DNA of 62,142 nt. Origin: Kibdelosporangium persicum. GTDB lineage: Bacteria; Actinomycetota; Actinomycetes; Mycobacteriales; Pseudonocardiaceae. A model generated the notes under the pieces. The model ran no database searches and was not told the origin of the DNA. It saw nothing but the letters and a program-made list of their open reading frames with translations. This document shows, piece by piece, positions 25,375-33,808 of this stretch. The stretch lies in the NCBI RefSeq assembly GCF_013280595.1, contig NZ_JAAATY010000047.1, positions 1 to 62,142 of the forward strand, read 5' to 3'. Every line of letters starts with the position of its first letter. Positions within the stretch are counted from its first letter, which is position 1. The translations under genes were made by a program, and so were the position numbers.

Positions 25375-25411
25375 AGGCCACCTCACGGGCATCGTATGCC
25401 CGGGGTGGCCT
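25375..25411 (-). terminator. Terminator after rpfB
   Basis: AGGCCACC (25375-25382) pairs with GGTGGCCT (25404-25411), and CGGGCAT (25386-25392) pairs with ATGCCCG (25396-25402) around a CGT loop. It lies between the rpfB stop (25428) and the rsmA start (25347). Confidence 0.75.
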
Positions 25412-25427
25412 GCACGGCGATCGGGAG

Positions 25428-26963
<1,536 letters not shown>

Positions 26964-27123
26964 CTACGGGCCTGGCTGTTCCTCCGTGTACGTCCGGCGC
27001 CCGAGGCGCGCCTTGTCGTTCAGTCCGACTCCCTTAGCCACCACCGACGCTTTCCGGGAAAGTCCCGGCCCCGACGCACGCTGGCTCTGACTGCGGGTTG
27101 CACCCGGCTTGACGCCCACCGGG

Positions 27124-27144
27124 TACGGTCACGGGACCGTAACG
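27124..27144. promoter_or_regulatory. Inverted/direct repeat in the rpfB promoter region (MtrA-like)
   Basis: In the 335-bp tatD-rpfB gap (26898-27232), TACGGTC and GACCGTA (27124-27141) form a palindrome. The same bases contain a direct repeat GTCACG-GGACC-GTAACG (27128-27144), similar to MtrA boxes known at rpf genes. On the minus strand a TTGCGC/TACGGT promoter pair with 17-bp spacing overlaps the site. No further gene or riboswitch is seen in this gap. Confidence 0.4.
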
Positions 27145-27232
27145 GGTCCGGCGAGGTTGCGCAAACACCCCGAGACATCTTGTGAGTCGCACCACAGCTC
27201 GAAAGACGCATCCGTTAGGCCGATCAGGTGGT

Positions 27233-28084
27233 TCAACCACCGCCCGAATCGTGGGATGTCACGGAGGGGAGCCGGAAGACCCGGTCCGCCGTGTCCCGGA
27301 CGGCCGCGGCGACGTCACCCACATCCTCACCGCGGAGTTCGGCCAGGTCGCGAAGGGTGTAGGCGGCGCAGTACGGCTCGTTCGGACGGCCGCGGAACGG
27401 GTGCGGGGTAAGGAAGGGCGCGTCCGTCTCGACCAGCATCTGATCAAGGGGAACGAGCTGCGCGGCGGCCCTGAGCTCCTTCGCGTTGCGGAAGGTGACC
27501 GATCCCGCGAACGACAGCACATAGCCCGCGTCGACGCACTTCCGAGCGAACTCGGCATCCCCGGAGAAACAGTGGAAGATCACACGTTCGGGCGCGCCTT
27601 CCTCATGCAGGATGCGCATGATGTCGTCGTGCGCGTCCCGGTCGTGGATCATCAGCGGCTTGCCGACGCGCTTGGCCAGATCGATGTGCCACCGGAAGGC
27701 CTCGTGCTGCGCTTCGGGCGGCGAGTAGTCCCAGTAGTAGTCAAGCCCGGTCTCCCCGATCGCGACCACACGCGGCCGCAGGGCGAGCTCCTCCAGAACC
27801 GCCTTGTCCTCATCGGTGAACTTGGCGGTGCGCGTCGGATGCACGGCCGTCGCGGCGAACACGCGGTCGTCCCACTCGGAGGCGTCCGCGGCCCAGACGG
27901 CGGCGGCGAGATCGTCGGCGACCGTGATGACACGCCCGATCCCGACCGACTCGGCCCGATCAACCACTGTGGACACGCCGGCCGCGTCCTTGGCGCCGCA
28001 GGCGTCCAGATGCGTGTGCGCGTCGACCGTGGGCACCGGCAACGGCTCGGGCAGCGGCGGCCGCTCACCTTTTCGTGGGGTCAC
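27233..28084 (-). CDS. tatD: TatD family metal-dependent hydrolase
   Basis: 283 residues, GTG 28084. Metal-ligand blocks of the amidohydrolase-like TatD fold: VDAHTHLDACG, AVHPTR, AIGETGLDYYWDYSP, MIHDRDAHDD, IFHCFSGD and LVETDAPFLTPHPFRGRPNEP. TatD proteins are Mg-dependent 3'-5' exonucleases linked to DNA repair or oxidative-stress cleanup. It is the first gene of the minus-strand run towards rpfB. It is divergent from the padR gene across an 18-bp space, so promoters must overlap coding sequence. Confidence 0.94.
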   Translation of the reverse strand: MTPRKGERPPLPEPLPVPTVDAHTHLDACGAKDAAGVSTVVDRAESVGIGRVITVADDLAAAVWAADASEWDDRVFAATAVHPTRTAKFTDEDKAVLEELALRPRVVAIGETGLDYYWDYSPPEAQHEAFRWHIDLAKRVGKPLMIHDRDAHDDIMRILHEEGAPERVIFHCFSGDAEFARKCVDAGYVLSFAGSVTFRNAKELRAAAQLVPLDQMLVETDAPFLTPHPFRGRPNEPYCAAYTLRDLAELRGEDVGDVAAAVRDTADRVFRLPSVTSHDSGGG

Positions 28085-28102
28085 TGGACATAGCCTAATG
28101 AC

Positions 28103-28705
28103 GTGTCAGCGACGCGATTGCTAGTCCTCGGTGCGGTCCGGACGCGCGGTGAGGCGCACGGCTACCAGGTGCGCCAGGACCTGTTGCTGTGGGCGGCCGA
28201 CCAGTGGGCGAACGTCAAACCCGGCTCGATCTACCACGCGCTGAAAAAACTGGCGGCCGACCACCTCCTCGAAGAGGTCACGACCCAGGAGAGCGAACTG
28301 GGCCCCGACCGCGTGGTCTACCGGATCACCCAGCAAGGCGAAGGAGAGTTCTTCTTCCTGCTCAACAAGGCCCTGAGCGACCCGGAAACCGGCCCCGCGA
28401 TGTTCAACGCGGCACTGCCGTTCATCACCACGCTCGACCGCGGAAACCTGATCTTCCTGCTGAAGAGCCGCATCCAGCACACCAAGGCAGGAGCCGACAG
28501 CACCCGGCTGCTGATCGACAACACCGTGGCCCCGGAGAACGGCCAGCCGGGCAAACCGCCGCACGTCCGGGAGATGTTCACGTACTGGCTCGTCACGATC
28601 CAGGCGGAAGTGCGCTGGCTGGAAGACCTCGTGGCGCGGCTCGAAGCAGGCGAGTACGTGTTCGCCGACGACAGCCCCGCCGCCTTCGGCAACCCCCCGC
28701 ACTGA
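28103..28705 (+). CDS. PadR family transcriptional regulator
   Basis: 200 residues from GTG 28103. The N-terminal winged helix is typical: LLVLGAVRTRGEAHGYQVRQDLLLWAADQWANVKPGSIYHALKKLAADHLLEEV, then RVVYRITQQGE. The C-terminal helical dimerisation domain (Vir-like) follows. It precedes a DrrAB-type exporter whose promoter carries two PadR-type palindromes, so it is probably the drug-responsive repressor of that exporter. The gap of 389 bp to the exporter contains a dispersed repeat, which suggests separate transcription. Confidence 0.9.
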   Translation: MSATRLLVLGAVRTRGEAHGYQVRQDLLLWAADQWANVKPGSIYHALKKLAADHLLEEVTTQESELGPDRVVYRITQQGEGEFFFLLNKALSDPETGPAMFNAALPFITTLDRGNLIFLLKSRIQHTKAGADSTRLLIDNTVAPENGQPGKPPHVREMFTYWLVTIQAEVRWLEDLVARLEAGEYVFADDSPAAFGNPPH

Positions 28706-28752
28706 GTCCGCACGCGCCGAAATCGCCTGCGAACACGCCAAAAGCGGCACCT

Positions 28753-28820
28753 CAAGCCGCCCCAGGTCGTGCCTCAAGCGGTCCCAGTTCACGCCGAATC
28801 AAGCCGCCCCAGGTCGTGCC
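28753..28820 (+). repeat. 21-bp direct repeat pair downstream of padR
   Basis: The same 21 bp, beginning CAAGCCGCCCCAGG, occurs at 28753-28773 and 28800-28820, 47 bp apart. A weaker partial copy (CTCAAGCGGTCCCAG) sits between them. The stretch is C-rich, has no plausible gene, and precedes the dispersed repeat at 28883. Confidence 0.7.
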
Positions 28821-28882
28821 GGGGCCAGGGTCCGCATCCAGCCATCGACGCCCACCCCAGACATGCCCGCGCCCCCAAACAT

Positions 28883-28986
28883 GCCCCCACCACTCCCGGG
28901 GGGGCGACCCCGGACCCATTCTACCGCTGATAATGCCTGGTCAAAGGGGTTACCGGCGGGTTGTGGACAAGGCGAGCCGCGAACGG
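28883..28986 (+). repeat. Dispersed ~104-bp repeat, copy A
   Basis: Starts GCCCCCACCACTCCC, includes GCCTGGT and GTTGTGGACAA (complement TTGTCCACAA, an actinobacterial DnaA-box type sequence), and ends GAACGG. An inverted copy lies at 35401-35503, with about 80% identity by eye. It is downstream of padR, as copy B is downstream of pmt. Confidence 0.75.
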
Positions 28987-29016
28987 AACATCCGCACGAC
29001 CATCACCCGTCCGGAA

Positions 29017-29079
29017 GCTAGTCAAGTTTGACTAGCGCTCGAACGCCTGACACACTCCGGCTAGTCAAACTTGACTAGC
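29017..29079. promoter_or_regulatory. Twin PadR-type operators flanking the exporter promoter
   Basis: CTAGTCAAGTTTGACTAG (29018-29035) and CTAGTCAAACTTGACTAG (29061-29078) are perfect palindromes differing only in the two central bases, which are complementary. TTGACT within the first (29028-29033) can act as a -35, with a 17-bp spacer to CACACT. The second site lies before the ribosome binding site. This suits repression by the PadR protein encoded at 28103-28705. Confidence 0.85.
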
Positions 29080-29094
29080 CAAGGGAGGATTCCC

Positions 29095-30042
29095 GTGATC
29101 AAGGCACGCGGTCTCGCGCGCCGATTCCGGACGCGCGGCCACACGGTCGATGCCGTCCAGGGCGTGGACATCGATGTCGCGCCCGGTGAGCTCGTCGGCT
29201 TCCTGGGCCCCAACGGCGCAGGCAAGAGCACGACCCTGCGAATGCTCACCACTCTTCTCACGCCCACCGCGGGCGAGGCCATCGTGGCCGGGTGCGATCT
29301 GCTGACCGACCCGGCCGGTGTGCGCAAGCGGATCGGGTATGTGGCGCAAGGCCACGGTTCCGGCGAGAGCCAGAAAGTCGTCGAGGAAGCCGAACTGCAG
29401 GGCCGGTTCTACGGCCTGTCCGCCGCCGAGGCGAAACGCCGGACCGCCGAACTGTTCCAGCGCCTCGAACTGACGGAGTTGGCGGACCGGACGGCAGGTG
29501 CGTTGTCCGGTGGGCAGAAGCGCCGCCTCGACATCACGATGGGGGTCCTGCACAAGCCTGAACTGCTTTTCCTCGACGAGCCGTCCGCCGGTCTCGATCC
29601 GCAGAGCCGCAGCAACCTGTGGGACCACATCCGCGCGCTGCACCGGGATGGCACCACGATCTTCCTGACCACTCACTACCTGGACGAGGCCGACGCGCTG
29701 TGCGACCGGATCCTGGTCATCGACCACGGCAGGATCGTCGCCGAGGGCAGCCCGGACGGGCTCAAGAGCCAGGTCGCGGGCGACCTTGTGCGGTTCGAGA
29801 CGGACATGCCGTCGGTCGCCGCCGAGATCGCGGGGAAAGTCGAAGGCGCACAAGAGCTTCACGTGGACGGCAACACTGTGCGGTTCCGCGTTCCCAGGGG
29901 TGACACGGAACTGCCCGCACTGCTTCGCGCACTCGACCAGGCGGACGTGGCGCTGATGTCGGTCCAGGTGCAGCGGCCGACGCTGGACGACGTCTTCCTG
30001 ACGATGACCGGCCGCTCACTTCGGGAGGACGCGCATGCGTGA
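29095..30042 (+). CDS. DrrA-type ABC exporter ATP-binding protein
   Basis: 315 residues. GTG 29095 is chosen for GGGAGG 7 bp upstream. Motifs: Walker A LGPNGAGKSTT, a Q-loop in YVAQGHGSG, signature LSGGQKRRLD, Walker B LLFLDEPSAGLDPQSR, and H-loop TTHYLDEAD. The C-terminal extension (DDVFLTMTGRSLRED) is typical of the daunorubicin-resistance ATPase subfamily. It energises the permease encoded next, with an 8-bp overlap. Substrate unknown; drug or lipid export is expected. Regulation by the adjacent PadR protein is supported by the twin operators. Confidence 0.93.
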   Translation: MIKARGLARRFRTRGHTVDAVQGVDIDVAPGELVGFLGPNGAGKSTTLRMLTTLLTPTAGEAIVAGCDLLTDPAGVRKRIGYVAQGHGSGESQKVVEEAELQGRFYGLSAAEAKRRTAELFQRLELTELADRTAGALSGGQKRRLDITMGVLHKPELLFLDEPSAGLDPQSRSNLWDHIRALHRDGTTIFLTTHYLDEADALCDRILVIDHGRIVAEGSPDGLKSQVAGDLVRFETDMPSVAAEIAGKVEGAQELHVDGNTVRFRVPRGDTELPALLRALDQADVALMSVQVQRPTLDDVFLTMTGRSLREDAHA

Positions 30043-30760
30043 CATCTGGCTGGTCTTCCTGCGCTGCGTACGGCCGACGTTGCGCAGCCCGTTCGTCATC
30101 GTCTTCGGCGTGACACAGCCGCTGCTGTTCCTCGTCCTTTTCGGACCGCTGCTCGGCGGCTCCGGCTCGTGGCAGTGGTTCGTCCCCGGCCTGATCATCC
30201 AAATGGGACTGTTCTCCACCGCGTACGCCGGTTTCACCCTGATCCCGGAAATCCGCTCCGGCGCGCTGGAACGGATGCGGGTCACGCCGGTCAGCCGGGT
30301 CGCGCTGTTGCTCGGTCGTGTTCTGCACGACGTCGTCCTGCTGGTCCTGCAGTGCGCGCTGCTGCTGGGTCTGTCGACGATCTTCGGCTTCCGCGCGTCG
30401 ATCGGCCACGTCCTGGCCGGGCTGGTGTTCGCGGTGCTGATGGGCGTCTCGATCGGCTCGGCCTCGTACACCTTGGCGCTGAAGCTCAAGCACGAGTACC
30501 TGTTCGCGCCCGTGCTCAGCTCGACCGTCATGCCTTTGCTGCTGTTGTCCGGCGTGCTGCTGCCGATGGACCAAGGACCGGACTGGTTGTACACACTGTC
30601 GCGGATCAACCCGTTCAGCCACATCGCGGACGGCATCCGCGCGGTGATCGCCGGGAACTTCGGTACCAGTTCGGTGCTGGTAGGCGGCATCGTGGCCGTG
30701 GTGCTCGCCGTGGTGGCGTTGGCGTGGGGAACACGTTCGTTCCGCCGCGCCAACGCCTGA
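30035..30760 (+). CDS. DrrB-type ABC-2 transporter permease
   Basis: 241 residues from ATG 30035, overlapping the ATPase gene by 8 bp. About six hydrophobic helices: PFVIVFGVTQPLLFLVLFGPLL, LIIQMGLFSTAYAGF, VVLLVLQCALLLGLSTIFGF, VLAGLVFAVLMGVSIGSA, MPLLLLSGVLLPM and VGGIVAVVLAVVALAWGTRSF. The ABC-2 signature region PEIRSGALERMRVTPVSR is present, as is the NPFSHIADGIRAV block. It forms the membrane part of the exporter with the preceding ATPase. Confidence 0.92.
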   Translation: MRDIWLVFLRCVRPTLRSPFVIVFGVTQPLLFLVLFGPLLGGSGSWQWFVPGLIIQMGLFSTAYAGFTLIPEIRSGALERMRVTPVSRVALLLGRVLHDVVLLVLQCALLLGLSTIFGFRASIGHVLAGLVFAVLMGVSIGSASYTLALKLKHEYLFAPVLSSTVMPLLLLSGVLLPMDQGPDWLYTLSRINPFSHIADGIRAVIAGNFGTSSVLVGGIVAVVLAVVALAWGTRSFRRANA

Positions 30761-30768
30761 CCACACTG

Positions 30769-31857
30769 TCAGGGCCGGTTTCGGCCGGCCCTGCGCATCT
30801 CCTTGTGGATCACCTTCCACCGGCGGCCGCGCTCGGCGCGCAGGCGTGCGTCCGTGCGGCTGGCGATCCACTCGGCTTCCCGGTTGAGCTTGAACCAGCT
30901 GTCCAGCCTGCGTTGTGGCAGCTCGCCGGCCTCGATCGCCTCAAGCACCGCACATCCGGGCTCACCGGTGTGCGCGCAGTCGTCGAAGCGGCAGTTCTCC
31001 GCGAGCTCCTCGATGTCGGTGAACACCGACTCCAGGCCCTCACCGCCGCTGGCCAGCGAGACCCGGCGGAGGCCAGGCGTGTCGATGATCAGCCCGCCGC
31101 GCGGCAGGACGAGCAGTTCCCGGTGCACGGTCGTGTGCCTGCCGCGACCGTCGGACGCACGAACCTGTTGCGTCTCCATCACGTCCGTCCCGGCCAACGC
31201 GTTGACCAAAGTGGACTTGCCGGCACCGGACGGCCCGACGAGGACAGCAGTGCGGCCGACGCCCAGATAGGAGGCGACGATGTCGACGCCGTCACCGGTC
31301 ATCGAGCAGACCGCGTGCACGTCGACGCCTGGTGTCGCACCCATCACGTCGGAAATGATCTCGCCGATGCGTTCGCCGACGAGGTCCGATTTGGTCAGCA
31401 GCACGACCGGCGTCGCACCGCTTTCCCAAGCCAGCGCGAGCAATCGCTCGATCCGGCCCAGGTTCGGGTCGTCCCTGCGGCCTTCCAGCGAGGACGGCTC
31501 GACGACAAAAACAACGTCCACATTGGAGGCCAAGGTCTGACTGAGCGAGTCTTCGGCCACGCCGCCGCGCACCAAGGCCGTGCGGCGCGGCAGCACCGTG
31601 ACGATGGTGCCGTCGTGCACCGCCACCCAGTCGCCGACACACGGCAACGTGATGCGTGACGAGTACTCGATGTGCTGCTCTTGGCCATCGACGATGACCA
31701 CCGCGCCACTGGAGTGGACACGGGCGATCTTGCCGGGGACCGATCCGGCGGGCAGTTCGGCGGCGAAAGTGTCGTCCCAGCCGAGCGTGGTCAGGTCAAG
31801 CGAGGTCAACGTGGGTGAACCCTTCGAGAGAGGAAGCGGGGTACAGGCGTGCGGCAT
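30769..31857 (-). CDS. rsgA: Ribosome small subunit GTPase RsgA (circularly permuted)
   Basis: 362 residues from ATG 31857; TTG 31809 is a serious alternative, because family similarity starts at LDLTTLGWDDTFAAEL. OB-like N-domain, then permuted G motifs in order G4 (LLTKSDLV), G1 (LVGPSGAGKSTLVNALAG), G3 (IDTPGLRRV), and a zinc domain CRFDDCAHTGEPGCAV. It acts in 30S maturation. The start region is overlapped in another frame by a 25-codon leader ORF with the better ribosome binding site, so translation initiation may be coupled to that ORF. It converges with the exporter operon across 8 bp. Confidence 0.92.
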   Translation of the reverse strand: MPHACTPLPLSKGSPTLTSLDLTTLGWDDTFAAELPAGSVPGKIARVHSSGAVVIVDGQEQHIEYSSRITLPCVGDWVAVHDGTIVTVLPRRTALVRGGVAEDSLSQTLASNVDVVFVVEPSSLEGRRDDPNLGRIERLLALAWESGATPVVLLTKSDLVGERIGEIISDVMGATPGVDVHAVCSMTGDGVDIVASYLGVGRTAVLVGPSGAGKSTLVNALAGTDVMETQQVRASDGRGRHTTVHRELLVLPRGGLIIDTPGLRRVSLASGGEGLESVFTDIEELAENCRFDDCAHTGEPGCAVLEAIEAGELPQRRLDSWFKLNREAEWIASRTDARLRAERGRRWKVIHKEMRRAGRNRP

Positions 31858-31873
31858 CGACAAAGACAGCCAT
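31796..31873 (-). CDS. 25-codon leader ORF overlapping the rsgA start
   Basis: ATG 31873 to TGA 31796-31798, with GGGGAGG 9 bp upstream, a stronger site than rsgA has. The peptide starts MAVFVDAARLYPASSLEGFT. Its stop overlaps the TTG/Leu region where rsgA similarity begins, which fits translational coupling. A 9-bp inverted repeat (31822-31830 with 31892-31900, CTTCGAGAG type) would enclose its ribosome binding site and start codon in a stem. Whether it is translated is unknown. Confidence 0.4.
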   Translation of the reverse strand: MAVFVDAARLYPASSLEGFTHVDLA

Positions 31874-31926
31874 GCCCAGTCACCTCCCCTTCTCTCGAAG
31901 TCAGCGCCACCTTAGAGGAGGTCGCG

Positions 31927-32913
31927 CTACGGCGCATCCGATTTAAGTCGCGTCCGCATCAGCTTGACGTTGTACGGGCCCCACTGCGACAACGTGAAGT
32001 AGATGTCCTCGCCGTCGTTGGCCCATGGATGGAGGTAACCGCCGTAGGGCGCCGGGTAGTCCTTGGCGTCCACCACGACCTGGCCTTCGGCCCACGGCCC
32101 GGTCAGTCGCGGCGCCCACCGCAGCACGATCGCGGCCCGCTCCTCGTCCAGGTGCAACGCGATCCATTGGCCGAAGTGCGTGTTGTACTCCACCGACAGC
32201 TCGCCGACCGGACCGCTCATCACCGGGGTCGCCCGGAACGGGTCCGGCACCCACTCCCCGTCCGCGAAGTAGCGGTACGAGGACGGGCTCAGCACGTCAT
32301 AACGGCCGCATCTGCCCAGGTAGGCAGGGCCGAACCGGCCGTTTGTCGTACCCATGAGATAGACATGGTTCTGGTCGGCAGCGAAGGCACAGATCTGAAA
32401 GGGGTGATCGCCTTTGGGTGAGTTAGGCCAGCGTGCGCCTGGCGGCTTGGTCCAGGTGTCACCCCCGTCGACGGACACCGCGATCCCCGCGTAGTTCGTG
32501 TCCCACCTGCCTGCGGGTCCCCACTTCCGCACGGACATGTAGTGCAGATAGTTGTAGCCGCCGACGGCGATACCGGAGTTCGGGATGACGGTGTTCTCGT
32601 CCACGTCACGGTCCCGCTCCAGGATCTGCGCCGCCATGCCGTCACGCCTCGGCACAACTGAATCCAGCCGCAGCCCGGTCGCCAGGTCCCGGTTGCCGGC
32701 GAACGCGAGGACGTTGCACCGCCAGTCGGAGCCTTCCGGCGGTCCGGCACCGTGCCCGCCCCATCCGACGCCGTAGGTGTCCCCGAACGCGACGAGCAGC
32801 CGCCCCTGCCCGTTGTCCCAGAGGATGCCCAAGTCGGTGGCATGGATGCCGAACCTGCGCGTGACGGCGCCGGTGACCGGCCCGACCTCCTCCGTCGCCA
32901 GCACATGAACCAT
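31927..32913 (-). CDS. DUF4185 (GH183-like) protein, predicted endo-D-arabinanase
   Basis: 328 residues from ATG 32911-32913. The beta-propeller-like DUF4185 pattern is seen: GIHATDLGILWDNGQGRLLVAFGDTYG near the start, SGIAVGGYNYLHYMSVRKWG, VSVDGGDTW, FQICAFAADQNHVYLMGTTNGR, GELSVEYNTHFGQWIALHL and YGGYLHPWANDGEDIYFTLSQWGPYNVKLM. From memory, this family includes the D-arabinan-cleaving GH183 enzymes. No signal peptide is visible, which is odd for a wall hydrolase; either export uses another route or the start is misjudged. It stands between rsgA and rsmI on the same strand, without obvious partners. Confidence 0.75.
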   Translation of the reverse strand: MVHVLATEEVGPVTGAVTRRFGIHATDLGILWDNGQGRLLVAFGDTYGVGWGGHGAGPPEGSDWRCNVLAFAGNRDLATGLRLDSVVPRRDGMAAQILERDRDVDENTVIPNSGIAVGGYNYLHYMSVRKWGPAGRWDTNYAGIAVSVDGGDTWTKPPGARWPNSPKGDHPFQICAFAADQNHVYLMGTTNGRFGPAYLGRCGRYDVLSPSSYRYFADGEWVPDPFRATPVMSGPVGELSVEYNTHFGQWIALHLDEERAAIVLRWAPRLTGPWAEGQVVVDAKDYPAPYGGYLHPWANDGEDIYFTLSQWGPYNVKLMRTRLKSDAP

Positions 32914-32950
32914 GCAGCCAAGTTACGGGCGACGGCGCCGGTGTGCAGCG

Positions 32951-33793
32951 TCAGAGGCTGGCGTCGTACAGGACCTTCTTGCTCACGCCGGCGGACTCGG
33001 CGATCTCGGCGACCACGGTCTTCAGGCGCTCGCCTTGGTCCACCCGCGCCCGCACCTGCGCGACCAGGGACGGGATGTCGGTGGCCGCGGGCAGGGCGGG
33101 GCCGACGACGACGGTGATTTCGCCACGGACGCCGTCGGCTGCCCACTCGGCGAGTTCGGCCAGCCCGCCGCGGCGGACCTCCTCGTAGGTCTTGGTCAGC
33201 TCACGGCACACGGCCGCCGGGCGCTCGCCGCCGAGCATCTCGGCGGCCTGGGCCAGGGTTTCGGCCAGGCGGTGCGGTGACTCGAAGAAGACCGCCGTGC
33301 GGCGTTCGCCGACGAGCTCGCCGAGCCAGCGGCCGCGTTCGCCCGTCTTGCGGGGTGCGAAGCCCTCGAACGTGAACCGGTCGCAGGGCAGGCCGGACAC
33401 GGCCAACGCCGTGGTCACCGCGGACGGGCCGGGCAGGCACGTCACCGGCAGGTCCTCGGCGATGCACGCGGTCACCAGCCGGTAGCCCGGGTCCGAGACG
33501 CTCGGCATGCCCGCGTCCGTGACGAGCAGCACGGTCGAGCCGTCCCGCATCGCCTCGATCAGGCCGGGGATCCGGCCGGTCTCGACCGCGTCGTAGAAGC
33601 TGACGACCCGGCCGGACGGCGACACGCCGAGGGCGGTGGCGAGCGCTCGCAACCGCCGGGTGTCCTCGGCGGCGATGACGTCTGCCCCGGCCAGGGCCTC
33701 GATCAGGCGTGGTGAGGCGTCCCGCGAGTCACCGAGCGGGGTGGCCGCGAGCACCAGTCGGCCGGAACCGGATACGGGGTTCACATCGCTCAC
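32951..33793 (-). CDS. rsmI: 16S rRNA 2'-O-ribose C1402 methyltransferase RsmI
   Basis: 280 residues. GTG 33793 is chosen (33784 is possible) because the product then starts MSDVNPVSGSGRLVLAATPLGD, as in the family. Motifs: ATPLGDSRDASPRLIEAL, AEDTRRLRAL, LVTDAGMPSVSDPGYRLV, PGPSAVTTALAVSGLP, F-EGFAPRKTGER, and ESPHRLAETL. It methylates the ribose of C1402 in the ribosomal P site. It is divergent from pmt with only 15 bp between start codons, a conserved actinobacterial arrangement, so the two promoters must lie within each other's coding region or be leaderless. Confidence 0.95.
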   Translation of the reverse strand: MSDVNPVSGSGRLVLAATPLGDSRDASPRLIEALAGADVIAAEDTRRLRALATALGVSPSGRVVSFYDAVETGRIPGLIEAMRDGSTVLLVTDAGMPSVSDPGYRLVTACIAEDLPVTCLPGPSAVTTALAVSGLPCDRFTFEGFAPRKTGERGRWLGELVGERRTAVFFESPHRLAETLAQAAEMLGGERPAAVCRELTKTYEEVRRGGLAELAEWAADGVRGEITVVVGPALPAATDIPSLVAQVRARVDQGERLKTVVAEIAESAGVSKKVLYDASL

Positions 33794-33808
33794 CCTACGA
33801 TCGGGCGC

